Shown here: piece by piece, positions 1 to 5,671 of the stretch
Position numbering within the stretch: position 1 is the stretch's first letter
Layout of the letters: each line of letters begins with the position of its first letter
Assembly: GCA_013298375.1 (NCBI GenBank)
Contig: JAAFHM010000064.1
Coordinates: 1 to 14,413, forward strand
Length of the DNA stretch: 14,413 nt
Direction of reading: 5' to 3'
DNA from: Ignavibacteria bacterium
GTDB lineage: Bacteria; Bacteroidota; Ignavibacteria; Kapaibacteriales; UBA4661
Made by a program: the position numbers and the translations under genes
Notes under the pieces: generated by a model
Seen by the model: the letters and a program-made list of their open reading frames with translations, nothing else
Databases searched by the model: none
What the model was told of the DNA's origin: nothing

Positions 1-303
1 TGGACGGCTTTTTTTGGATTTATGCCCTACGGTGCAGCTCCGGCGGCAATTCAACAACTTATGCCGAATCAAATGCGCGGGCAAGCCGGAGCGCTTTTTC
101 TCTTTACCATCAACGTCATGGGCGGTGGCACGGGTCCCTTTATCGTCTCTTCGCTCACCGATTTTGTCTTTCGGAACGATGCGGCTTTGCGCTATTCTAT
201 CAGCCTTGTAGCACTTGGGAGCTTGTCGGGAGCGGTACTGCTCTACACGATTGGTCTCAAACACTTTCGGGCAAGTGTAGCGCGAGTCGGCACGGTCGCG
301 TAG
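1..303 (+). CDS. MFS transporter, C-terminal fragment (Spinster-like)
   Basis: The reading frame is open from the left edge and ends at TAG 301-303, so only the last 100 residues are visible. They hold two hydrophobic helices. The segment reading PNQMRGQAGALFLF, followed by a Gly-rich helix (NVMGGGTGP) and TDFVFRNDAALRYS, resembles the final helices of Spinster-type members of the major facilitator superfamily. These are inner-membrane secondary transporters of small molecules. The substrate cannot be told from this fragment. The tail after the last helix is short and basic (KHFRASVARVG), as expected for a cytoplasmic C terminus. Its stop lies one base from the stop of the convergent gene, so no terminator fits between them. 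Family assignment is good; the specific subfamily is inference from pattern memory. Confidence 0.8.
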   Translation, partial: WTAFFGFMPYGAAPAAIQQLMPNQMRGQAGALFLFTINVMGGGTGPFIVSSLTDFVFRNDAALRYSISLVALGSLSGAVLLYTIGLKHFRASVARVGTVA

Positions 304-304
304 G

Positions 305-1042
305 CTACGCTGAGGCATCAGGGTCAAGCCCTAATGCGCGAAGTTTTTCCGACAGTGCGGCAAGTTTGGCTTCGGCGGTATCGGCACGGTGCTTTTCCTG
401 CTCCGCACGGTGCTTTTCCTGCGCAGCGAGTTCTTTTCCTGTTGGAATCACATTGCCCATTTCATCGCACCAGCGCAGCCATGTTCCCTGCCAGCCCTCA
501 TACTCGCCCTCCCAGAGGCGTAGAGCCAAGCCAATCGATTCTAGCCAAAAGTCGTTCATCAATGAATACGCACCGTGGCGTAGTTCATAAAAGCGCACGA
601 GGTCGCCATTCATTTCGCGTTTCAACTCACCAAAAGGGTCGAACACGATGTAGTACCATACGCCGGTGCGAGCGTAATCCTTGAATTTTTTGTCCAATTC
701 TTTGCCCTTGCGATTGGAAACAATTTCAATGGCAACTTCAGGTGGCTTCCCAAATTCCCAGCAAAAGTAGGTTTTGCGGTTGCTGTTCTCCCAATCTGCG
801 CGGGGTTGTACATCTAAACTCAAAAAAACATCCGGCACAACCGGCGGTTCGTATAAAGCGTAAAAAACACCCACATTGGCGGCAACAAAAAAAGGGCTTC
901 CATTGCCGTTCCATGCAGTATTCAAACTCTCGGTGAGAAGGCGCTGTTGCTTCTCGGAAAAAATATTATCCACAGGCTCATCGTCCTCCGTGATGATGTT
1001 CTGCACATCGGGAAATAATTCTTTTGACAGGAGCGCTTCCAT
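305..1042 (-). CDS. Uma2 family (DUF820) nuclease-fold protein with heptad-repeat tail
   Basis: This 245-residue protein has the Uma2/DUF820 core, a restriction-endonuclease-like PD-(D/E)xK fold. The motif P70-D71 (PPVVPDVFLSLD) is followed by an acidic strand (E106 in EVAIEIVSN), a Lys-rich helix (residues 111-122) and the hallmark YARTGVWYYIVFDP. Uma2 proteins are common in bacteria, often in many copies, and their biological role is unsettled. The C-terminal 40 residues form a charged helix with two copies of AEQEKHR/AAQEKHR, then an Ala/Leu/Lys coiled-coil-like end. The frame stays open upstream to about 1249, but ATG at 1042 is chosen: GGAG sits 7 bases ahead of it, and the upstream stretch is a repeat element (see 1101-1253). 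It has no obvious partner gene and is probably an independent unit downstream of the VWA gene. Confidence 0.82.
   Translation of the reverse strand: MEALLSKELFPDVQNIITEDDEPVDNIFSEKQQRLLTESLNTAWNGNGSPFFVAANVGVFYALYEPPVVPDVFLSLDVQPRADWENSNRKTYFCWEFGKPPEVAIEIVSNRKGKELDKKFKDYARTGVWYYIVFDPFGELKREMNGDLVRFYELRHGAYSLMNDFWLESIGLALRLWEGEYEGWQGTWLRWCDEMGNVIPTGKELAAQEKHRAEQEKHRADTAEAKLAALSEKLRALGLDPDASA
384..422 (-). repeat. 21-bp tandem repeat in the Uma2 coding tail
   Basis: An identical 18-base block (plus strand gcacggtgcttttcctgc) occurs at 384-401 and again at 405-422, a period of exactly 21 bases. It encodes two consecutive heptads, AAQEKHR and AEQEKHR, in the C-terminal helix. The unit is a multiple of three, so gain or loss of copies would keep the frame and change coiled-coil length by seven residues. 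Confidence 0.85.
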
Positions 1043-1092
1043 CGGTGTTCTCCGTAAAAAAATAAACAATGCGTTGAAATCGTAAAAATCGT

Positions 1093-1261
1093 GTTTAGGG
1101 AACTGGTCAGGTATATCCTTCCGACGGCTGAAGAGTGCTGGGACGCTGCCGCCCCGGAAGGTTTTCTCGGTGCTGATTTCACAATTATTTTTCCGGGTAA
1201 TCCGTTCTACGCTTAGGAAAGCGTAGGACGGTAAAGCGTACCTGACCAATTACGTTTAGGG
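1093..1261. mobile_element. MITE-like element (1101-1253) with flanking 8-bp direct repeats
   Basis: The terminal inverted repeats are AACTGGTCAGGTA (1101-1113) and TACCTGACCAATT (1239-1251), 12 of 13 matching. Directly outside are two copies of gtttaggg, at 1093-1100 and 1254-1261. The left copy abuts its repeat and the right copy lies two bases beyond its repeat. This is the pattern of a small non-autonomous transposable element with an 8-bp target duplication. Inside are a second inverted pair, ccttccg/cggaagg (1117-1123 and 1155-1161), and a strong hairpin (1202-1231). The element has no transposase. The stop codon of the VWA gene lies inside the right direct repeat, so that gene was left intact. 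A mobilising transposase family cannot be named from this window; the assignment is inference from structure. Confidence 0.55.
1202..1231. repeat. Strong hairpin inside the MITE-like element
   Basis: The arms ccgttctacgctt (1202-1214) and aagcgtaggacgg (1219-1231) pair over 13 positions with a single mismatch (a wobble pair in RNA) around the 4-base loop agga. It lies 25 bases after the stop of the minus-strand VWA gene, so it could stabilise that transcript's 3' end. No T-tract follows on either strand, so it is not a canonical intrinsic terminator. Confidence 0.75.
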
Positions 1262-2251
1262 GATGCTTCTGAGCGCCGTTTTTCTCAGCACAATTTCCAA
1301 AAAGAGCAAGGCAGCAGCAGCAATAGCAAACGGGATAAATTCCTCGGAATAGCGCCGAAACTCGGTAACAAAGATTTTCGTTTTCTCCAGTTTGTCAATT
1401 TCCGTATAAACTTCTTGAAGTTTGGTGTTGCTCGTTGCGCGGAAATATTTACCATTCGTCATTTGGGCGATTTCCTTCATAACATCTTCATCAATTTGAA
1501 CTTCCAAGTTCTGGTATTGAATCCCAAACGGTGTTTGTACTGGATAGGGCGCATAACCGTATGTACCAACCCCAATCGTGTAAACGCGGATGCCAAAGGT
1601 TTTGGCAATTTCCGCCGCCGTGAGCGGAGCCACCGAACCCGCATTGTTAATACCATCGGTGAGCAAAATCACCACTTTGCTTTTTGCTTGACTATCCTTG
1701 AGGCGGCTTACTGCCGTACTTAGCCCCAACCCAATAGCAGTGCCGTCCAGTACCATGCCGCTTTTGATAGCACCAAAAAGATTTTTCAGAACGCTGTGAT
1801 CGGTTGTGAGCGGGCATTGCGTAAAGCTCTCACCGCTAAAGACGACAAGCCCGATGCGGTCATTCTGACGGGAATCAATAAACTCCACCGCGAGTTTTTT
1901 CGAGGCTTCGATACGATTGGGCTTAAAATCTTCTGCCAGCATCGAACCTGAAATATCCATCGCCAACACAATATCAATGCCTTCGGTTTCCACGTTTTGC
2001 GCACGTGCGCTGGATTGCGGACGAGCAATCGCCACAATCAAACACACAATCGCCAACAAACGCAGCACAAACGGCAAATGGCGCAAACGCTGACGCAACG
2101 AAGGCTTGATGCCCTCAAAGCCGCGTAAGGTCGAAAGGCGTATCTCGCCCTGTGCCGCGCCAACACGCCAATACCGATACACAAGCAATGGCACAATGAG
2201 CAGAAGCCAGAACAATTCAGGGTTCTTGAACGTAAACGGAAACGGATTCAT
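1256..2251 (-). CDS. BatA-like VWA domain membrane protein
   Basis: This 331-residue protein has the BatA-type layout: N-terminal membrane helices (about 13-27 and 61-77), a von Willebrand factor A domain (about 92-290) and one C-terminal helix (about 310-326). The MIDAS metal site is complete: D99-x-S101-x-S103 (DISGS), T171 in DGTAIGLG, and D199 in LLTDG. The opening PFTFKNPELFWLLL is typical of BatA/BatB proteins, which sit in the inner membrane with the VWA domain in the periplasm. In Bacteroidota they usually occur with moxR, a DUF58 gene and BatB-E. None of those is in this window; the gene instead follows nudL by 60 bases. No Shine-Dalgarno is evident before ATG 2251, and a heptamer repeat lies just upstream. 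Family call is confident; its cellular role (stress or aerotolerance) is only known by family association. Confidence 0.88.
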   Translation of the reverse strand: MNPFPFTFKNPELFWLLLIVPLLVYRYWRVGAAQGEIRLSTLRGFEGIKPSLRQRLRHLPFVLRLLAIVCLIVAIARPQSSARAQNVETEGIDIVLAMDISGSMLAEDFKPNRIEASKKLAVEFIDSRQNDRIGLVVFSGESFTQCPLTTDHSVLKNLFGAIKSGMVLDGTAIGLGLSTAVSRLKDSQAKSKVVILLTDGINNAGSVAPLTAAEIAKTFGIRVYTIGVGTYGYAPYPVQTPFGIQYQNLEVQIDEDVMKEIAQMTNGKYFRATSNTKLQEVYTEIDKLEKTKIFVTEFRRYSEEFIPFAIAAAALLFLEIVLRKTALRSIP

Positions 2252-2261
2252 GGCGGGGAAA

Positions 2262-2289
2262 TGTTGAGTTTTGAGTGTTGAATGTTGAG
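2262..2289. repeat. Four-unit degenerate heptamer repeat
   Basis: Four adjacent 7-base units occur on the plus strand: tgttgag, ttttgag, tgttgaa, tgttgag. On the transcribed strand they read CTCAACA, TTCAACA, CTCAAAA, CTCAACA. The array ends 10 bases before the VWA start codon, where a ribosome-binding site would be. It resembles short tandemly repeated heptamers known from some bacterial genomes; any effect on translation is inference. Confidence 0.8.
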
Positions 2290-2311
2290 TTCGGGAGCTA
2301 ATGCCCCTGCG

Positions 2312-2977
2312 CTATTGCGCTTGGTCGCCGTAGGCAAATTCCTGATAGAGCGTGATAATTTCTGCTATCATCATCGCTGTTGCGCCCCAGAGTGGTGCGC
2401 TTTTGCCGACATTCCAGAACGGCACTTCGACTTCGCGCCCAAGCACCGTCCACAGTTTTTGGTCAATATTTGCCGGATTGAGCAAATCGGCGAGTGTTAC
2501 CGAAAAGATTTCATCTACTTCACCAGCATTAGGACGGGTTACAGGCTTGCCTTCGTGAAAACCTGCCACCACATAAATCATGCTCCGCGAGACGGGAACA
2601 TAAAGCGAAGATAATTCGCCCAAAACCCTTATATTTTCTCGCTTTAAGCCGACTTCTTCGCAGGTTTCGCGCAATGCTGTTTGTACGACGGTCTCGCCCG
2701 CATCGCTACGCCCGCCCGGGAAGCTGATTTGCCCGCTATGATTTTTGAGTTCGCTGCTGCGCACGGTCAGTAAGAGTTCCAGATGATCGGCACTGTGGGC
2801 GTGGTCTTGATTATTGAACAGCAACGCTAAGACAGCGCTTTGTTTGTAGGTATCAATGTCCTTTGGCTGCTCGTAAATTGTCTTGGCGAAAGGAGCCATG
2901 CGTTTTTGCCCGTCGTAGCCGGGAAGCGGCTCTTGGAGGCGTTTTTCGAGGAATGAGATAAATGCTGGTTGTGTCAT
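2312..2977 (-). CDS. NudL-type Nudix hydrolase (CoA pyrophosphatase)
   Basis: This 221-residue protein carries a complete Nudix box at residues 89-111: G89, E95, then R103-E104 and E107-E108 with G110 (RETCEEVGL). Just before it is LLTVRSSELKNHSGQISFPGG, the signature of the NudL/YeaB branch, whose members hydrolyse coenzyme A and its derivatives to phosphopantetheine and 3',5'-ADP in the cytoplasm. Length is close to the family norm (about 190-220). ATG at 2977 is chosen; a TTG four codons upstream is possible but less likely. No strong Shine-Dalgarno is seen. The gene begins 31 bases after the era stop and ends 60 bases before the VWA start, so the three probably share a transcript. The substrate is inferred from the family signature, not from anything unique here. 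Confidence 0.88.
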   Translation of the reverse strand: MTQPAFISFLEKRLQEPLPGYDGQKRMAPFAKTIYEQPKDIDTYKQSAVLALLFNNQDHAHSADHLELLLTVRSSELKNHSGQISFPGGRSDAGETVVQTALRETCEEVGLKRENIRVLGELSSLYVPVSRSMIYVVAGFHEGKPVTRPNAGEVDEIFSVTLADLLNPANIDQKLWTVLGREVEVPFWNVGKSAPLWGATAMMIAEIITLYQEFAYGDQAQ

Positions 2978-3008
2978 GGAATTTTTCAAAAAGTTTTCTC
3001 ACGTAAAA

Positions 3009-4022
3009 TCACGATTGCCCATACCCAAATGACCGCAAATGCGCATTGCTATTGCGCCAATCCTCGCGGACTTTTACAAAAAGTTCCAGAAAAACTTTGC
3101 ACTCAAGATACTGCTCAATCGCTTTCCGTGCAAGACTTCCTGTGTCTTTCAGTGCTGCGCCGCCTTTGCCGATAAGAATTTGCTTTTGCGTATCGCGCTC
3201 CACGACAATATCCGCCGAAATGTACCATTTTCCATGCTCACGCTCCTTAAATTCCACGACGCTCACTTCCGTCGAGTAAGGAATTTCCTCGCGGTAACGA
3301 TCAAAAATCACCTCTCGAATAAGTTCGCTCACAAAAAAACGCTGTGGCTGCGTGGAAAGCATTTCTGCATCGTAATAAAATTCATGCTCCGGTATGAATT
3401 CTTTCAATTTCAAAACAAGATCGTCAACAAATTTGTTTTCCAGCGCCGAAATCGGTGCAACGTGCTTGACAAAGGGTAGTTTCATCAGCGCATCCATCAC
3501 GGGCAGCGCCAGTTTTTTATCGTGCAGAGCATCCATTTTATTCAAGGCAACAATCACGGGCTTCTCGACGGTTTCTAAGCGCATTTGTAGCCGCATCATC
3601 AAGGTTTGGAGCGCCTTTTCACCGCGCTCTTCGTTCTTAGGTTTGAGTTGCTTTGCGGCTTGGGGATTTGGTTTTTTCAGTGCTTGATTTTTTGGGCGCG
3701 GCTTATCCACGAGCTTCTGCACATCCACCACAATCAGCACTGCATCAGCGCCTTCGACGGAACTTTTCACAAAGTCCAGCATAGAGCGGTGCAGTTCGTA
3801 GGTTGGCTTGGAAAGTACGCCCGGCGTGTCGAAAAAGACCATTTGCGTACCGCTTTCCTCCGTGCCTTCGGTGAAAATGCCGAGAACGCTGCGGCGTGTG
3901 GTTTGTGGCTTGGGCGAAACGATGGACAGTTTCGTCCCGAGCATGGCGTTCATCAGCGTTGATTTGCCGACGTTAGGTTCGCCGATGATAGCAACAAAGC
4001 CGGATTTGGGGGATTGGGTCAT
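3009..4022 (-). CDS. era: GTPase Era with an enlarged G domain
   Basis: Era is a GTPase that binds the 3' end of 16S rRNA and assists maturation of the small ribosomal subunit. All landmarks are present: P-loop GEPNVGKST (14-22), switch I QTTRR (40-44), DTPG (65-68), NKMD (161-164), ISA (191-193), and a C-terminal KH domain with LIGKGGAALK (283-292). At 337 residues it is longer than the usual 295-305. The excess is a Lys/Pro/Asn/Gln-rich stretch at about 103-138 (for example KPRPKNQALKKPNPQ), placed between the strand ending VLIVVDVQ and the helix LQTLMMRLQ. ATG 4022 starts close to the P-loop as expected. It heads a probable era-nudL-VWA operon; the 504 bp upstream must hold its promoter. 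Confidence 0.95.
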   Translation of the reverse strand: MTQSPKSGFVAIIGEPNVGKSTLMNAMLGTKLSIVSPKPQTTRRSVLGIFTEGTEESGTQMVFFDTPGVLSKPTYELHRSMLDFVKSSVEGADAVLIVVDVQKLVDKPRPKNQALKKPNPQAAKQLKPKNEERGEKALQTLMMRLQMRLETVEKPVIVALNKMDALHDKKLALPVMDALMKLPFVKHVAPISALENKFVDDLVLKLKEFIPEHEFYYDAEMLSTQPQRFFVSELIREVIFDRYREEIPYSTEVSVVEFKEREHGKWYISADIVVERDTQKQILIGKGGAALKDTGSLARKAIEQYLECKVFLELFVKVREDWRNSNAHLRSFGYGQS

Positions 4023-4153
4023 TCGATTAATAAAATTGGTTGGATGGTGCGATATGCTTGTTAAAGCTGATGCGGTATTTCGGTATGGTTATGAGATTCT
4101 CTGTTCCGATAAACATTAGCCTTTGATTATTTCCGATGACACCCTGAAATCTG

Positions 4154-4206
4154 AAGTTGAATACCGAATCGGGCTTTAAGATAGCTACGGTTGCTGTATT
4201 CAACTT
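4154..4206. repeat. 11-bp perfect inverted repeat, 31-base spacer
   Basis: The arm aagttgaatac (4154-4164) is perfectly inverted as gtattcaactt (4196-4206). In RNA this would form a stem of 11 pairs closing a 31-base loop. It lies about 130 bases upstream of era on the minus strand, so it could be part of the era leader or a binding site. No T-tract follows it. Confidence 0.75.
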
Positions 4207-4275
4207 TATTAGATGGAATTATTGTACTTGTAACTTGAATTCAAGACCTCTTTCTCACCCCGACAAATCAAAAAA

Positions 4276-4380
4276 TAAGGTTGTGGGCAGAAAGAAGTCA
4301 AATAAAAACTCGAAAGTTGTCTCAACGTATGGACAACTCACAAGCAAAAATACCTTAACTTTTTACCGACCACAACCTTA
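4276..4380. repeat. Nested inverted repeats (outer 11 bp, inner 7 bp)
   Basis: The outer arms taaggttgtgg (4276-4286) and ccacaacctta (4370-4380) match perfectly. Within them, agttgtc (4315-4321) and gacaact (4332-4338) form a second hairpin with a 10-base loop. The nested arrangement fits a folded RNA of about 105 bases or a degraded non-autonomous element. No flanking direct repeat is visible. Confidence 0.7.
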
Positions 4381-4526
4381 GCAGATTATCTGAGAACAAC
4401 AATAGGGGTCGTAAAAAAACACATTTTCGCAGACCGCTATCCTCGGCAGGATGTTTAGCAAAAAAGCATAATGCCCATCTGAATAACTATCTTATACCAA
4501 ACAAAATACTTTGTCGTTCTATCTTC

Positions 4527-5447
4527 TCACATCGCCGATGCCATTTCGTGCGCCTCAACATTGGCAGTGCTTGATTCCATGCGGGCAATACGCTCTAAGC
4601 GCATTGAGGAACCACGATACTTCGGAACAAACAAACCGCCAATATAAACGCGGATAATGTAGGGCCAGAAACCACGCTCTTTCAAATCTGGTGAAATCAG
4701 GTGTTCAATTTTGGCGTGAAGTGCCGGAACCTCGCTCCAATGCGTATTTGCGCGGAGGTGGTGTGCGGTATGCAAGCCATTATTGAAGAGGCAAATATTG
4801 GTAAATTTGCTGACAAAATTGCGGGAGTGGTTGTATTCAGATTCCTCGTCCGCATGAACGTGCTGGATATAGTTAAAAATCAGCACCGAAAAGAGTGCTA
4901 CTTGGTGGGGAATCAAAACAAACAAGATTGCTTTTTTCCAATCAAGAAGCAACGCTGCCAGTATCATCACGCCAAGTGCCGCATACTGCCCGATAGATTG
5001 ATAGAATTTTGTGCGATTTCGTGTCCAAAGGTCGCGCAGATATTCCACAATCGGGTGTTGTTGAAAATAGCTGCTAATTGCCGGATAGCTCAAAAGCGTC
5101 ATCAAATTATTCTTCTCGCTAAAGCGATAGGTAATGGTGTGGTCGCCTTCGCGGTTCGTGTAGTGGTGATGGTTGCGGTTGTGCGTTGGAATCCATGCAA
5201 AGACAGGAAAGCCGTAAAAAAGCGTAATCCAGTAATCCATCATCGTATTCATGGTTTGGTTCTTCCATGTTGGCAAATGATTGTGATTGTGTGCGATAAC
5301 GGCAACGGTAATTGCTAAATACAGCGAGAGGATGTAAAGGACAGGGCTGAGAAACAGATTAAACGGCATATTCCACTGCACAAAAAGCAGCGCCGTTGTG
5401 ACGGACAAAAAGATAAGCGTACGCAAATCAGCTTTGTATTTCAGCAT
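4527..5447 (-). CDS. Membrane fatty acid desaturase family protein
   Basis: This 306-residue integral membrane protein has the three histidine clusters of the di-iron membrane desaturase/hydroxylase superfamily: H53-N-H55-N-H57, H89-x3-H93-H94-H95 and H226-T-A-H229-H230, plus an extra Q195-H-V-H198. Hydrophobic segments lie at about 11-25, 31-52, 153-168 and 173-192, placing the His boxes on the cytoplasmic face. Family members use O2 and reduced electron carriers to desaturate or hydroxylate acyl chains, which would suit membrane fluidity control; the exact substrate is unknown. Start ATG 5447 follows an AT-rich TAT/TTA run with no Shine-Dalgarno. It is separated by over 200 bases from both neighbours and is probably monocistronic. 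A carotenoid or sphingolipid-type hydroxylase is the main alternative. Confidence 0.85.
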   Translation of the reverse strand: MLKYKADLRTLIFLSVTTALLFVQWNMPFNLFLSPVLYILSLYLAITVAVIAHNHNHLPTWKNQTMNTMMDYWITLFYGFPVFAWIPTHNRNHHHYTNREGDHTITYRFSEKNNLMTLLSYPAISSYFQQHPIVEYLRDLWTRNRTKFYQSIGQYAALGVMILAALLLDWKKAILFVLIPHQVALFSVLIFNYIQHVHADEESEYNHSRNFVSKFTNICLFNNGLHTAHHLRANTHWSEVPALHAKIEHLISPDLKERGFWPYIIRVYIGGLFVPKYRGSSMRLERIARMESSTANVEAHEMASAM

Positions 5448-5506
5448 AATAATAATAAAATATAAAAATGAGAATAATTGCTCTCTTACTCGTGTTTACT
5501 GCGACT

Positions 5507-5534
5507 CTTCCGTGTGGTGTTTTTTTTACGGAAG
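5507..5534. repeat. Hairpin upstream of the desaturase gene
   Basis: Arms cttccgt (5507-5513) and acggaag (5528-5534) pair perfectly over 7 bases around a 14-base loop containing eight consecutive T on the plus strand. It lies 60 bases upstream of the desaturase start and 138 bases after the DUF4397 gene's stop. It could be a 3'-end structure of the upstream transcript or a regulator site; the T-run is in the loop, so it is not a standard terminator. I see no other feature in the 224-bp gap (5448-5671). Confidence 0.5.
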
Positions 5535-5671
5535 TATGATAACCGTCATCGAAACCAGAACGAGAACAATAGGTGATTTATTGCAAAATGTCGAGATATA
5601 CATTTGGACACTTGTTGAGCAAAAATTGTGCATTCACAGCCCATTTTTTCGCAAAACAAGAATAAGGGAAT

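Larger units (their letters stand above)
4023..4526. other. 504-bp intergenic region with large palindromes, no supported gene
   Basis: This stretch separates the desaturase stop from the era start, both on the minus strand, so it should contain the desaturase terminator and the era promoter. It is AT-richer than the neighbouring genes. I see two long inverted repeats (4154-4206 and 4276-4380, listed separately) and a small hairpin atcct-cggc-aggat (4439-4452). On the minus strand a T-run (4420-4427) lies a dozen bases past that hairpin, too far away for a classical terminator. A 74-codon frame with a TTG start spans 4157-4381 on the plus strand, but it begins inside one palindrome and ends next to the other and resembles nothing I know. 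No convincing promoter could be picked. Confidence 0.6.

Noticed and set aside
1202..1231. Hairpin as intrinsic terminator of the VWA gene
   Set aside because: The stem is strong but no T-tract follows on either strand, and it belongs to the MITE-like element.
1043..1249. Open N-terminal extension of the Uma2 frame (about 69 codons)
   Set aside because: It lies mostly in the inverted-repeat element, has no relation to the Uma2 fold, and ATG 1042 has its own GGAG seven bases upstream.
4157..4381. 74-codon plus-strand frame between desaturase and era
   Set aside because: It has a TTG start inside one palindrome and its end at the arm of another, no recognisable family and no ribosome-binding site.
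4439..4452. Small hairpin as terminator of the desaturase
   Set aside because: It has only a 5-bp stem, and the T-run on the minus strand is about 12 bases away rather than adjacent.
4701..5318. 205-codon frame antisense to the desaturase
   Set aside because: The desaturase on the other strand has all three His boxes and membrane segments; the antisense peptide looks like a shadow.
5507..5534. T-rich hairpin as terminator
   Set aside because: The T-run lies in the loop rather than after the stem.
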